Part shown: in pieces, positions 22,611 through 33,424 of the stretch
Numbering within the stretch: the first letter of the stretch is position 1
Layout: each line of letters starts with the position of its first letter
Source: Cavia porcellus
Lineage: Eukaryota; Chordata; Mammalia; Rodentia; Caviidae
NCBI RefSeq assembly: GCF_034190915.1
Contig: NW_026947485.1
Coordinates: 129,949,337 to 130,013,336 of the forward strand
DNA: 64,000 nt
Direction of reading: 5' to 3'
Notes under the pieces: model-generated
Database searches by the model: none
What the model was told of the DNA's origin: nothing
Seen by the model: the letters and a program-made list of their open reading frames with translations, nothing else
Program-made: the position numbers and the translations under genes

Positions 22611-24289
22611 CACAATTGAACTACTTTTTGTTTTAACAGTCCAGATTTGAAAGTGGTCATTAATTCATAGCCAATCTTGTTTTAATTATATCCAAACAAA
22701 CTCCATTACGAAGTCTGCATTTACAAAACACATCATTAAAAAAGTAATTATATGTGGCCCAAAGGAGAAAACAAGGCGAACAATAACTGACCTATAACAC
22801 AATAAGCAGGGCTTTGCAGATAATCTAATCCATATATTCTCAATTTTGGGACTAAGATAGTATCCTTTAAAAAGTGATCAGCCATTGAAAGTATTAGACT
22901 CCATGATCAACTTTGAATTTACTCAAAAGCCACTAGCCGACTCCCCAAGTGTTAATTTTTAAGTTAACAGAGATTTAAGAATTCTGCAATAGCTTACTGA
23001 AGAAGAGAGAACGCAGTGACAGTTTTATTCCTGTCATGTTAACCTAAGAACTCAAATTTAATTGGAAGTCAAGTCAGTTTTCTTTTGAACTACTTTAGGA
23101 ATCAAGGCAAACTAATGTAACCTGCATTATCTTCACTGTACCACATAATCTTCAAATAAACATAACTCACTTGTCCCTGGAATAAAACAATATGTTGTTT
23201 TTCAGTGGCAGAATTGTTTAAGGTAGGGTTTAATAAGCATAAAGTTAGATAACTGAAGTTTCTGTTGTTATCTGGCATCAAGTGGATTTGAAATGATGAT
23301 TCACCGTAGTCAATTTCTTTTTTCTGCAGTGAGCATCTTTGTTAAATTAGCAGGGTTTACAAGTCTCCACTGTCCATTACTGGGCTGCCTCAGATTCAAC
23401 ACTACTTCCCTCCATTGTGGAGATTGGTTTATACCAATACTTTGGACCTGTCCTAGGAATCACTGTGTCCATATCTGTGCGCTGCACTTATGTCCTCTAA
23501 AACTTTTGGGCTCCAATTGCTTTCAGAGACAATTTTGATTGGCATATGACAAATAATGGATTGCTTTTCTTTTCCTGAAATTCATAAACACTTTCTTAGC
23601 TTTCTCAGGTACCTACTGGAGAGTAATCTCTGGGGTCTCCTATCCAGCTATCTGTCATCATTCTCTCAAAAATTTGCCTAAATATGGACAAACCCTTAGA
23701 AGCAAGTGAAATGAGACAAATCCATCTCTGATAACCATTTCTGCGCTTGAATTCATAGTATTGTCAAATAAGGAAAGACTGATACCAAGTGGGCTAAGAA
23801 AATTTCACAATTTCCAAATTTGGAAATTCATCCCAAGGAAGAAGTCCATAAAATGATTTTTGCATTATGAAAACAATGCACAAAAAGAGACAAGAATATG
23901 TAATACATGGCCAGAAATACAGGAAGCAGGTATGTTTTAGAGTATAGTCCTCTTCAGTATTTTGCCAATATAAGAAATTTTGTAATGCAATTAAGGCATT
24001 AAAATACATGTGACAGTCATTCTGTAACCAAATATGATTAATATCACTACATGCAATTTGATTAATTATTCAAAAAAATAGCTAGATTGTATTTACTCTA
24101 TAGAGCTCAGATTCTACTGGGGATAGAGAACCAAATTATTTAATTCTAATGTACTTGGTGTGTTAATAGATGTAGACCACTACTTAAGCTTATTGTATGC
24201 TCCAAAGATATAGCTTTTAGAAAATTCTGAAAATAGTGCCTTATTAAGGGGGAAACATACAATAAAGACCTGTGCTTTAGAAAGGGCTA

Positions 24290-24388
24290 AAGTCAGGGAT
24301 TTAGCTCAGTGGTATAAGTGCCTGCCTGGCAAGTGTGAGGTCACGAGTTCCATCCCAGTACAAAAAATAAATAAATAAAATAAAAATG
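24290..24388 (+). mobile_element. ID-like tRNA-derived SINE with AAAT tail
   Basis: The best-preserved copy in the window: CAGGGATTTAGCTCAGTGGT ATAAGTGCCTG (box A region), GTGAGGTCACGAGTTCCATC CC (box B region), then a tail of AAATAAATAAAT type. The tRNA-like A and B boxes are the RNA polymerase III promoter of the SINE. There is no complete cloverleaf, so it is not a tRNA gene. Confidence 0.88.
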
Positions 24389-25394
24389 ATTGAAGTGTAA
24401 CAGTATTAGTTTTTACAGCAGAGCTTAAAATGTAAGTAAAATATTCAGAGATAAACCGGTACTAATCTTTCACTGCTCATTTTATAAGCATACTGTAAAA
24501 GCCATTGCTTAAAACATACATATCAGAAGCAGTAAAAATGAAAAGAAATTACGTTGCATTGCACTCTGTCTTCATTTTCCTAGAATAAAATTTTGTGTGT
24601 ATGAACTTTCTTTGGTCTGTCAGTATGAAGACTTGGAATTCACATAGAATACAGTAAAGAAGGAATTTTTTTAAGCTAATGAGTTCTTTGTACATCATAC
24701 TTTATTCTGAAATTACCAGGTTTCCTTTGGTTTGCTACAAAAAAATATAAAACCAGGCTTTATAGAAGACCAATAAGAACACAATTTATGTTATTTAAGG
24801 AGTCATTGAAAATAACCTTGACTTTGTAGAGAAATGTGCCAGCTTCAGGATAGTATTTTTCGATTCATTATCAGATTAACATGAGTTTGCTTCACTCCCA
24901 TGCTCCCTTCACTAAAACTTAGTAACTCTTTACAGATTTATGTACTCCTAAGAGATTATAAAGATTCTCTACCTTGTAGGGAGTTATAGGAAATAATGCA
25001 TTTCATGGTCACAATGTGCTTTATGAAAATAAATATTATCTCAGCTCGCTTTACAGACTCTGAATATGCTTTTTGTTCTTCTAAGTATCCCATATCAGAT
25101 GAAATTCCTCTTGTTCAGCTCCCATAACTTTTGTGCACAATATTTCCGACATCTGGAGAAAATCTCTGGATAGCGAGAATTGGAATAGGCTAGGTCCATC
25201 AACTAGTCAAAAGTGCCACCTACTGGCCAGTCTTTGAATCTACTTTTGTGTTCATCCACGCGTTGCTTTGCAATAGAAAGACCCCTGTCCTTCCAAAGTA
25301 TAGCCCACTCCCAGAAATCAGACTTAAAGCAAATACTCTTTCAACAAAAATCCATTCTCGCTAGGGTGAACCAAAAATATCAAAACACACAAAC

Positions 25395-25525
25395 CTGCCA
25401 ATAAAATCATCCCTTTTCCCCGCATCTTTGTCCCATGCAGTAATATCAATGATTCCTCCTCTTTCTTCATAGAGATGAAAATCGAATTGTTCCCTCCATT
25501 GAGGATTCAAAGTTTTGGGCATAAT
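25395..25525 (-). CDS. MCTP1: MCTP1 exon: central part of second C2 domain
   Basis: This 131-base exon encodes IMPKTLNPQWREQFDFHLYE, then ERGGIIDITAWDKDAGKRDD and FIG, plus two bases of an arginine codon completed by the 8561-8747 exon. TLNPQWREQFDF is the canonical C2 'NPxWxExFxF' motif. AWDKDAGKRDDFIG is the third calcium-binding loop, with the D-x-D and a following D that bind calcium all intact, so this domain should bind calcium. The acceptor is TTTGTTTTCCAG|ATT. The donor is GGCAG|GTTTGT, weak at +3 and +4 relative to GTRAGT. The frame is phase 0 in and phase 2 out. Confidence 0.97.
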
Positions 25526-26805
25526 CTGGAAAACAAAAGAGTCACTATTGTCTTATCAATTGCAGCCTTTTAAAAAATTAACATGAGATACTAAGTTCAA
25601 CTTTAGTTAGCATCAAAAAAATCATGTAGTATGCTATTTGAATTAAAGTTTCCAGATACATGAAAATGAATCATTAGATTTCTAATAACTTAACTGCTGA
25701 ATACAGCATAATGGGTTTTACCCCCAAACTAAAAGTCATTCCTTGATTATCTTACATAGCAGATGAGAAAAAGGAAGTATATATAGAAAGTATACAGCCT
25801 AAAAATAAAAAACTCCATCAGGTATTAGTATTTATTCTATATAATCACTGACAGATAAAAAGAAAACTCATAGATTTCCAGATTTTTTTGTTTTTTGTTT
25901 TTTCCTTAGTTACACATGCATTGGAATCTTTAACTGACTACATGAGAGACATGCAATTCTGTGGAAGCAGGAAAAAAAACCAAGCAGCCTTGGAGTGGTC
26001 AGGCCAAAAAAAATTTTTATTTAAAGAAGAGAAAAGTCAGGAAAGAAAAACCAAAAGCAGAAGGCATAAACAACAACAGCAGACTCAAAACATTAACAGT
26101 ATAGATCTTCAAAAAGAATGAAAGAAATTTAACAATGGTTGTTGTATTGCATATTGTTCTCTTTTTTAAAAATAAAGACAAGAAAATTAAAGAAAATTAA
26201 AGAAAAGAGGGGTAGAATAATACTGAATTCAAAACAGAATTATCATCATAGAATAACTAATTGATACATTACTCATCGTTGTCTTAATAAATAGTTGCCA
26301 AAGTCACAAAATCAAAGCATAAATAGTGGCTAGACACTCAAACATTGACAGTGCAAATCATTCTGTTCAATGTTCTAACAGAAATTCAGTAATATGGGCA
26401 TCTATCTCATACATTGTACATACAGTTACACCCTGTCGAGCACTTTCCTTCCCTTTGGCTTTCACAGTACCTATTATAGTTTCTGGATCCCATTACTCTG
26501 TATGTTTTTATTGTTTTGTACACTAGAGAGACAATGTGATATTTACTCATGTGAGTCTTGTTTATTTCACTAATGAGGATATTTTCAAGTTGTGGTCAGG
26601 CAAAATTTAACTCTAGAATTGTAGCGTTGATGTGTTCTTCTTTAAATGAGTGTATGATCTTCCTGTGGAACATTACAAGGAAGATATCTGAAGTATAATT
26701 TTATGACCTCCAGTATTCAGAAGACATACCTTGTAGAGTCATAGACTGACATGTTTTAAAATTCCACTCACCATTCGGTTAAACAACACTCATGTTTCTC
26801 TGTTC

Positions 26806-26824
26806 TTTTTTTTTTTTTTTTTTT
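26806..26824. repeat. Poly(T) run of 19
   Basis: An uninterrupted T run on the plus strand, A in the MCTP1 transcript. No attached SINE or L1 body was recognised. Confidence 0.85.
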
Positions 26825-27472
26825 AACTGCTGGGTATGCGGTGGCCTTTTCTCTTTTTAATGGATGACAGACAGCTCTTTAGATGTAAAGAGTTTGGAAA
26901 CAATGAAGTATGTGACGTGCAAAGGTAGTACAAATGAATCACAATTTTTAAAGTTCACAATCTGAAATTAATCAGCAATAGATCATGGACAGAAAGAGCA
27001 AAGAGAGACAGGCTTCTATAGCTGGGTTTCATATTTCATACCTAAAGACCAGAACTACAGAAATGATGTCTGAAGCCTACTAAAACAGCAGCAGAGTTAA
27101 CTGAAAGAAGACAAGAATGAAGTGATCATGGATAAAAGATAACTACTTTAAAACTTGTTCTTAAACTCCTTGTTAGCAAAAAAGTAGATGGCACAGGATA
27201 AATGCTGTACTAATTTAATGTTTCACAATTGGGTTCAGATAAACTGTTATGGTATTTTGCAGTGTGGCATGGCTTCTTTATATGGCCCCAAAAGACTAAC
27301 TTCCCAATTCTTTTTCTTTTAGGATTTTCTTCTCTTATGACTCCCTCCATTCAGGTCAGAAATGGTATCTTCCCTCTCCATCTGTTCTTCAGGAGATAAA
27401 CAAGCAGATGGCTAGCAGTGCTCCCCACCTACTGCATGCTAAATCTCACCCGCTAAGTACCCATGAAAATTT

Positions 27473-27660
27473 CTGGGCCAGCAGGGGAAGTAGACAAGCT
27501 GCTGAGGCAGGAGGACCACCAGCTCAAGCGTGGCCTAGGCAACTTAGGGATTTAGCAAGGCTGTGTTTTTAAAAAGGTTTGGGATGTAGCTCAGTGAGAA
27601 GACCCTGGATTCAACCCTCTGTGCTGTAGAAACAAAAACCAAAACAAAACGAAACGAAGC
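27473..27660 (+). mobile_element. B1-dID composite SINE, second copy
   Basis: A 5'-shortened B1 part (GCTGCTGAGGCAGGAGGACC, then CAAGCGTGGCCTAGGCAACT, then TTAGCAAGGCTGTG) is followed by an ID part (GGTTTGGGATGTAGCTCAGT GAGAAGACCCTGGATTCAAC CC) and an A-rich tail with CAAAAC units. It has the same B1-then-ID architecture as 9393-9601, so this is a family and not a chance junction. Most of the ID middle is deleted. Confidence 0.85.
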
Positions 27661-28002
27661 ATCTGCAAAAATCATGACTTCAGGCAAAGGAATTCTTCTC
27701 AAAATAGAAGATGATCTTTAATTCAGGGTGGATGTAATCACTGGTCCCATGCTGTCTATGAAAAGCAGCTGTAAGAGCTAATTAGGAGACAGGCATAGTT
27801 GGATAGAACATGTATTTATCGCTACTATGACCTTTATTGATTATTATTACTTCTACTATACTACTAATATTATTATTTAATGCATTATCATTAGTAATGT
27901 AATTATTATACATTTACTACAACTGCTGCTATTCACTCTTTTCCTTGGCTATTACCAATTACTGTGTTATTAATATCAGCAAACTCACTGCATGCAGAAC
28001 GT

Positions 28003-28150
28003 ATATTCATTTAATGCTTTCAGTAACTCTCATAAGTAGGGGCTATTTTAATTTCCTCTCTTACAGAAAGAGAAATCGGGGCATAGAGAGCCAGTCACTT
28101 GTGCTATGGCATATCACTCATGGTGGTGGCAGAAATTAGACCCATTTGTT
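28003..28150 (-). repeat. MIR SINE remnant, antisense
   Basis: Reverse-complement MIR wording: CATTTAATGCTTTCAGTAAC TCTCATAAGTAGGGGCTATT, CTTACAGAAAGAGAAATCGG GGCATAGAGAGCCAGTCACTTG, then GTGGCAGAAATTAGACCCA. Confidence 0.7.
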
Positions 28151-28603
28151 TCCTACATACATTAAAAACTTGCACTCTTAATTTTTCCAATTAGGTTGAA
28201 TAAAATGACCTGGGCACTTTGCAAAGATTCTCCTGGTGTGTAAAATAATAGTACAGACACTAGCACTGCTTGTAATATTAACAGAGTCTCTTTGTTCTTG
28301 CTGGGTCATGGCGCTTTCTTCTTTTTCTTTAAAATTCTCTCAAAGATGCTTATAGTTCCTACCACCATTCCTACATCATAGTTGAAGAAGTTGAAACATA
28401 GTGAAGTTATATAGTTTACCCAAGAATGCCTGGCACATAAAGGAATACAATACAATTGTTGGTCATGTTTTTTGGATACGATGCTTAAAAGTTCTGCTAA
28501 GCAGTTAAAAACATCCAGTGTTCTCATCTCCAAAAGCAAGGCTACTGACTGACCAGTACCTTCCCAGGATGGACAGGAATACAGTGAGAAAGCAGAGAGC
28601 TAC

Positions 28604-28774
28604 CTTGCTCTTGTATTTCTGATGCCCGAGCCGGAACTTCACGTAGGGGTCACTCAACCCATTGGAATCCATTGCTTTGAGGTCCCGCCCTTCTATCAAG
28701 GTGATGCTGACTATTCCTCTCCACAGATGTGATTTTCTGTGTTGGTCTGACAGACGCACACTTTGGCTCTGAAA
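28604..28774 (-). CDS. MCTP1: MCTP1 exon: start of second C2 domain
   Basis: This 171-base exon encodes 57 residues: FQSQSVRLSDQHRKSHLWRG, then IVSITLIEGRDLKAMDSNGL, then SDPYVKFRLGHQKYKSK. FQSQSVRLSDQHRKSH is the linker. LWRGIVSITLIEGRDL is beta strand 1. DLKAMDSNGLSDPYVKFRLG is the first calcium loop with the conserved SDPYV, both loop aspartates intact. The acceptor is CTCTGCCAAAAG|TTT and the donor AGCAAG|GTAGCT. The exon is phase 0 at both ends, so it can follow either the 39-base microexon or the 54930-55041 exon directly. Reading into the intron beyond GTAGCT gives residues that are not part of the protein. Confidence 0.97.
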
Positions 28775-28853
28775 CTTTTGGCAGAGAAAAAGCAAGTTAG
28801 ATTAGTGTGTTTTATGTTTGTGTTTTTTTGTTGTTACTGTTGTTTGCTTTTTT

Positions 28854-28913
<60 letters not shown>

Positions 28914-28936
28914 GAGAGAAAGAGAGAGAGAGAGAG
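28854..28936. repeat. (GA)n microsatellite, (CU)n in the transcript
   Basis: About 83 bases of GA units with a few AAA/ACA interruptions. In transcript sense it is a CU tract beginning 79 bases upstream of the acceptor of the exon at 28604-28774. That position could bind polypyrimidine-tract proteins. It may have grown from the tail of the adjoining SINE at 28937-29064. Confidence 0.95.
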
Positions 28937-29064
28937 TCTTGATATGTACTCCAGATGGAATCTGAGCTTATTAAGTAGCCCAGATTAACTCTGAATTTGT
29001 AACAATCCTCCTATCTCAGACTCCTAAATGCTGGGATTACAGGTGTGTCCAACCATGCCCAGCA
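28937..29064 (-). mobile_element. B1-family SINE, in transcript sense
   Basis: The plus strand reads as reverse-complement B1: GTACTCCAGATGGAATCTGA GC, ATTAAGTAGCCCAGATTAAC TCTGAATTTG, CCTCCTATCTCAGACTCCTA AATGCTGGGATTACAGGTGT GTCCAACCATGCCCAGC. CCTAAATGCTGGGATTACAG is the shared Alu/B1 signature. The element is therefore in MCTP1 sense orientation, with its A-rich end replaced by the GA microsatellite toward the exon. Confidence 0.85.
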
Positions 29065-31499
29065 GATTATAGTATTGTGTTTTAAATTTAAACACTACGT
29101 ATCATTTGGCCTTATTCTTTCTCCTGCTATATTTTTTCAAAAAATAAGTAGTTATTAATAAGAACAACTTATAGAGTATTAACTATTTATTAATTTCAAA
29201 GTCATTCAGGACAGATTTGGTATATAAAGGAGGTGACTACTTAAATAAAAAGTCTAGATTTTCAACTTTTACAAGATGTAGATGCTTCAAGAATATCAGA
29301 GGTTATTTGCATTTGTGTTAAAATTCCTGTCAAAGTACGTATGGATAAAACAAGTATTGTAAATACCAAAGACTGCATCTACAACATATATATTTAATGT
29401 TTAACTCTTTATGATTTTTTAAAGATTGCTTTCATGTTACAACTGAATTTTATGGGTGGTTAGTTGCAAGATTAGTTGCAAGTTCTATTTAGGTATTTAA
29501 AAACTATTTGACACATTAGGAAATAATTGAGTTTCAGCTCAATAAGAAACTACTAAAGTACCATAGAACACAAAATGAAATCCATCTAGTCATCCAAGAT
29601 ACTTCACTTTTATCTGAAACTTGCATCACAAATATTTAAAATTATTTTTAAAATTATATTTATGATTTATATAAGCAAGTATGCTTCTGTATTTATTTCT
29701 GATGCCAGTATTTTAACATTTTCTTTATTGATTATTATCCAGGTCAATTATAAATCACAGTATTTAAGTATTTAAGTGAACAAAATCAAAAGTTTGTAAA
29801 ATTAGCAAGTCTACTAAAAATGGTCATATAATTTCTCTTAACTATCTAACACATAACAGAGAAAACAGTTAAACATTAAGACATCTTAAAGCCAGTCCAA
29901 GAGCTATATAATGCTATACAGTTATTATTCCTTTTTAATTATCAAGTATGTTTTTTCCATTCAGGCATTTCATGAAGTAATTCAACATTTTTCTCAATCT
30001 TAAAATATTCTCAATTATTGATTAGCTGTAATTGCTGTCTAGCCCCTCCTACACTAATGTGATAATGTTATAGTCTACTATAGAGTTTTCATTTCCATTT
30101 TGACTTCCTACATTTTTGTATGTCAGAGCAATGCCACTGTCATTCTTATACATCATCATCAAAAGCCACGTGCTTTGTGAGGAAAACACAAACTATGTTT
30201 TTCGAAAGAAAATAGTTCAGTACTTGACCATTTCAGTAAATCTTTCTAAATCACATTGCACATTCCCCTACCACTCTGCAGAGAAAATTTTTAACATTGT
30301 TGCTGGCTCTGTTTTCTTGGTATCGACACACTCCTCGCTCAGTGAGCCTCACAGGAAGTGATCCGAAGGGCCACAGTGGGTTCATGAAGCACCCACCAGC
30401 TCCCCGGAACTCCTCTCTGCTCCTCCTTGACATATATACATGCCTGGGTTTCTACAGAGAGTCTTGTTTGAACAAAGGGGTTCTAAGATTAAAATATTTA
30501 GAATTGTTGTAACAACTGATGGTTAATGGTATCTTTCTGTTTCTGTTCTAAGAGCTCATGCTACTTAGAATTATATAATACAGCCACAGATGTTAGTGAT
30601 TGATTAATTTACTGATTTGACCCACTTTTGCTGCTCGCTCTTTCAAAGAAGAGTCTGGAGAATCAGATTCTGAACTTTGGAACTGAAACGTTTATTTAAG
30701 AATCTGAGTACTAATGTAGGAACGGGAAAAATGTACGGTACTGTGGCAAGAAGAAATGATTATCTTAGCAAAGACTGTTCATATAAACAGAGATTTCAAT
30801 GTAAGCAGCTTACTGAAGAATGTGTATAACTGTCATCTTCCAGATACTTTCTAGAAGAAGTCATACATGACACACAAGTGATAGTTAAGTGTAATGTAGG
30901 TTGTACAGCATCTTCAAAAATGCTGTCGGTTTCTTTAATAGTAATGTGTCTGAAACTGCTACTTGCCCTTTGCCCTCAACGTGAGAATACACAAGGAAGA
31001 GTGGGAAAAAAAATGCTTTCCATGGGATCTTTCATGCTTCCCTAAAAATAAAAGGAATTTAATGGCAGCTTTGCTTTCTGCCATTAATTGTTAAGGAATC
31101 TCTTTCTATAATCTTGAAGGATATTTCACAAACAACATGCAAAACAAAAGAGGAAGAGGAAGGGGAGTATTTCTTCATAAAATGATAAAGGTAGACATTA
31201 AGGTAACTTCCAAAATGGCTACAAAGAAGGAAGAGCGATTCTAAGAATATACCAATCAAATAGTCTTAACATGAGTTTTTCTACTTCTATAATTTTTGTT
31301 CAAAACAGTACATTTATAAAAGAAATTTTGTAACTCAGCTGTTGACTATTAAATAATTACAGAATTGTGAGTAAATGCATAGCCATTCAACAGATATTTA
31401 GTTAAAGCATGAAAAACAGAAAGCTGGATAAAATTCAAAGATAAAGGTGGAAGATATAAAGTTAGGCTGCTCCTAGTAGAAAAAGGTAGACATTTAAAA

Positions 31500-31836
31500 T
31501 AGTCAATTCTCCATATCCCTAAGAGAATTCAACCAACCACGAATTGCAAATGCTTTGGGAAAAGTTAATTGCATCTATACTGAACATAAACAGACTTCCC
31601 CACCCTTGTTATTATTGGCTCAGCAATACAGGATCACAACTACTCACATAGCATTTCCATTGCATTAGTATTATGAGTAATTCAGAGATGAAAACAGAGG
31701 GTATGTGAGTAAGTAACATGCAAATATCACATCGTTTAATGTGAGGGACTTGAGCACCTGCAGATTTCGGTATCCATGGGGCAGGAGGGGTTGGAGCCAA
31801 TCACACCAGCTGCCACGTGCTGAAGGGTGACTGTAC
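31500..31836. mobile_element. MER2-type (Tigger-related) non-autonomous DNA transposon
   Basis: The left end reads AGTCAATTCTCCATATCCCT AAGAGAATTCAACCAACCAC GAATTGC and the right end GGTGACTGTA, an imperfect terminal inverted repeat of the AGTC...GACT type flanked by TA. Internal words AATTGCATCTATACTGAACA, CACATAGCATTTCCATTGCA TTAGTATTATGAGTAATTCA and GAGGGACTTGAGCACCTGCA GATTTCGGTATCCATGGGG follow MER2 from end to end. The element is nearly full length but lacks a transposase, as expected for MER2. The minus-strand open frame at 31612-31800 comes from it. Confidence 0.8.
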
Positions 31837-32289
31837 TCACATCTGTCTAGGAGTCCCCTGTGACTTGGGCATGTCTCTCCCTCTGTGGGACTTGATTTTC
31901 TGATAGCTTTTCAATAAATTTCTTATTGTTTTTCCATTGGGTTTCAGGGTTTCTTACTGTTTTTTAATCTTCTCTGGTCCCAGATGTACTCAGAACACTT
32001 TTCTGTAAGTGAATATGGAGGCAGAGCGAGGGAGGCAGCATGGGAACGCATACTTTCTATGAACACTGAAGACCTAGCTTGTCAAAGAGAGCTGCCGTAT
32101 ATCATTTTACCTATTTTTGAAAACCAGGGTTCTGGGAGCTCACTGAAGAGATGGCAATGAGTAGAACTGCACAGCTTCAAAAAAAACCCCAAAACTTGCA
32201 AACCACTAACTTTGATGCTCTCCAAGGAACCTTCTTTGTTGCCATGCTCTATGTAAAACACTCCCTTCCTCTGCAGGCTGGTCTTGCCA

Positions 32290-32470
32290 ATGTGTGGTCC
32301 ACAGAGCACGTGTGTCAGTGCCATCTGGGAACTTGCCAGAAACTCGGGTTCTCTGGCTCCTTGTCAGCAGAATGGCATCAGAATCTCTGAGAGCAGAGCC
32401 TGCCCACTGGTTTAATCAGCCTTCCAGGAGATTCTGATGCATAGCCCTGGCTTTCATGGACACTGGCCCT
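32290..32470. mobile_element. MER5-like hAT-type DNA transposon remnant
   Basis: GTGTGGTCCACAGAGCACGT, CTGGGAACTTGCCAGAAACT, CATCAGAATCTCTGAGAGCA and CAGGAGATTCTGATGCATAG CCCTGG follow the order of the MER5A-type repeat ('gtggtcc...', 'gaaatgcagaatctcaggcc', 'gtgattctgatgtgcagcc'). It is diverged and the ends are lost. Confidence 0.5.
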
Positions 32471-33390
32471 CTCTGTGTCCTGTCATCTGCTGTTAATATA
32501 ATTGTAAACATTTTCATCTCTCTGGCATGTAAGTTATTTATGCTGCTTTTAAATTTAATGATCATGAAAGCAAGTTATTCTGGATATTTAGAGAATTTAA
32601 AAAGAGAAGTAGGAGCCAATTGGAATAATTATGAAAAACATTACTTTCTTTTATTAATATTTTTCTCATAGAATGCATATTACTAATACCTATTTATTGA
32701 AGTATTAATAGTTAATCAAATGAAAACCACTTGTTGAGCACCTAAAGGGCAAAGAACAGTGAACAAGGCTAGGGTATTACTGAATAAAGATAGCTTATTA
32801 CAACTGGTACTTTTTTATCTAAAATAATGCTCCTAGCCAAGTCCTTGTTGAATTAGAAAATGTTATTGAAGGATGAAGAAAAAAGAGGGAAGAATAAAAC
32901 AGAAAATCTAACAGCTTCAAAGCAAAGGTACAAATGCACATAAGAAAGAGTTCTTGAATTTTAGCAATTTGTTGAAATTTATGAACTGATCCTTCCTAGA
33001 TCTTGCAGAGTAGTGTCATGCTTCTATTTCAACATTTGTGTGACTGGCACATGATTCTTATGTGCACCAAAGTTTGAGATTTGTACTCCCAAGGAACATT
33101 CTCCAAGTTTAGAATTAATACAGAATGGCAAATTACCAGGGAGCAACATAAATTTCAAAGCCTGAATCAGTTAATCAATAAAATCTCTAGTAAGACTTTA
33201 GAAGTAGTTGGTTGGTGCTTTGAGATAGAATATTAGTGTATTTGTATTATTTCTTGAGAAAGAAGTCAATATTATGAGTTTGCTTCATATTATTAAAGAG
33301 GTTAGTATAGAGGGTGCTTTAAGTCATCCCTCAGAATTTACAGCCCATGCAAGCTCCACAAAGACAGATAAACTGAACAGGTGAACTTAC

Positions 33391-33424
33391 TTGCGTGTCC
33401 TGGCAATGACTCTGAAGCTCTGCT
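33391..33424 (-). other. Exon-like segment with consensus splice sites (possible cryptic exon)
   Basis: In transcript sense, a pyrimidine-rich tract ending GGGCTTCTGCAG precedes 34 bases that end at GCAA|GTAAGT, a near-perfect donor. The segment lies in the intron between two phase-0 exons, and 34 is not a multiple of three, so inclusion would shift the frame. It is not part of the MCTP1 protein that I recognise. It may be a cryptic or poison exon, or chance. Confidence 0.2.

Larger units (their letters stand above)
8748..25394 (-). other. MCTP1: MCTP1 intron inside second C2 domain (16647 bp)
   Basis: A phase-2 intron splitting an arginine codon. It is the most repeat-loaded part of the window: a B1-dID SINE with a GGAA tail, a long GAA tract, MIR and L2 relics, an antisense B1, an L1 with an internal inversion, further L1 fragments, ID-like SINEs and a long ancient repeat at about 20915-22610. 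A short (AATCT)4 repeat lies at 12761-12780. Two unique stretches (about 16936-17064 and 18780-18970) look regulatory. About 22620-24280 and 24390-25390 are AT-rich sequence in which I see nothing definite. Confidence 0.85.
25526..28603 (-). other. MCTP1: MCTP1 intron inside second C2 domain (3078 bp)
   Basis: A phase-0 intron. It holds a 19-base T run (26806-26824), a B1-dID SINE (27473-27660), one clear and possibly a second antisense MIR relic (28003-28150 and about 28330-28430). About 26330-26620 is vaguely reminiscent of antisense LINE sequence, which I do not call. The 77-codon open frame at 25888-26121 is Lys/Gln-rich low-complexity sequence without recognised domains. Confidence 0.85.

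Noticed and set aside
24290..24388. Possible tRNA gene because of clear A and B boxes
   Set aside because: The sequence has a SINE tail, related copies elsewhere in the window and no complete cloverleaf.
28505..28603. Extension of the second-C2 exon to residues VALCFLTVFLSILGRY and beyond
   Set aside because: A GT donor follows the KYKSK codons and the next exon continues the C2 domain with IMPKTLNPQW, so the extension is intron.
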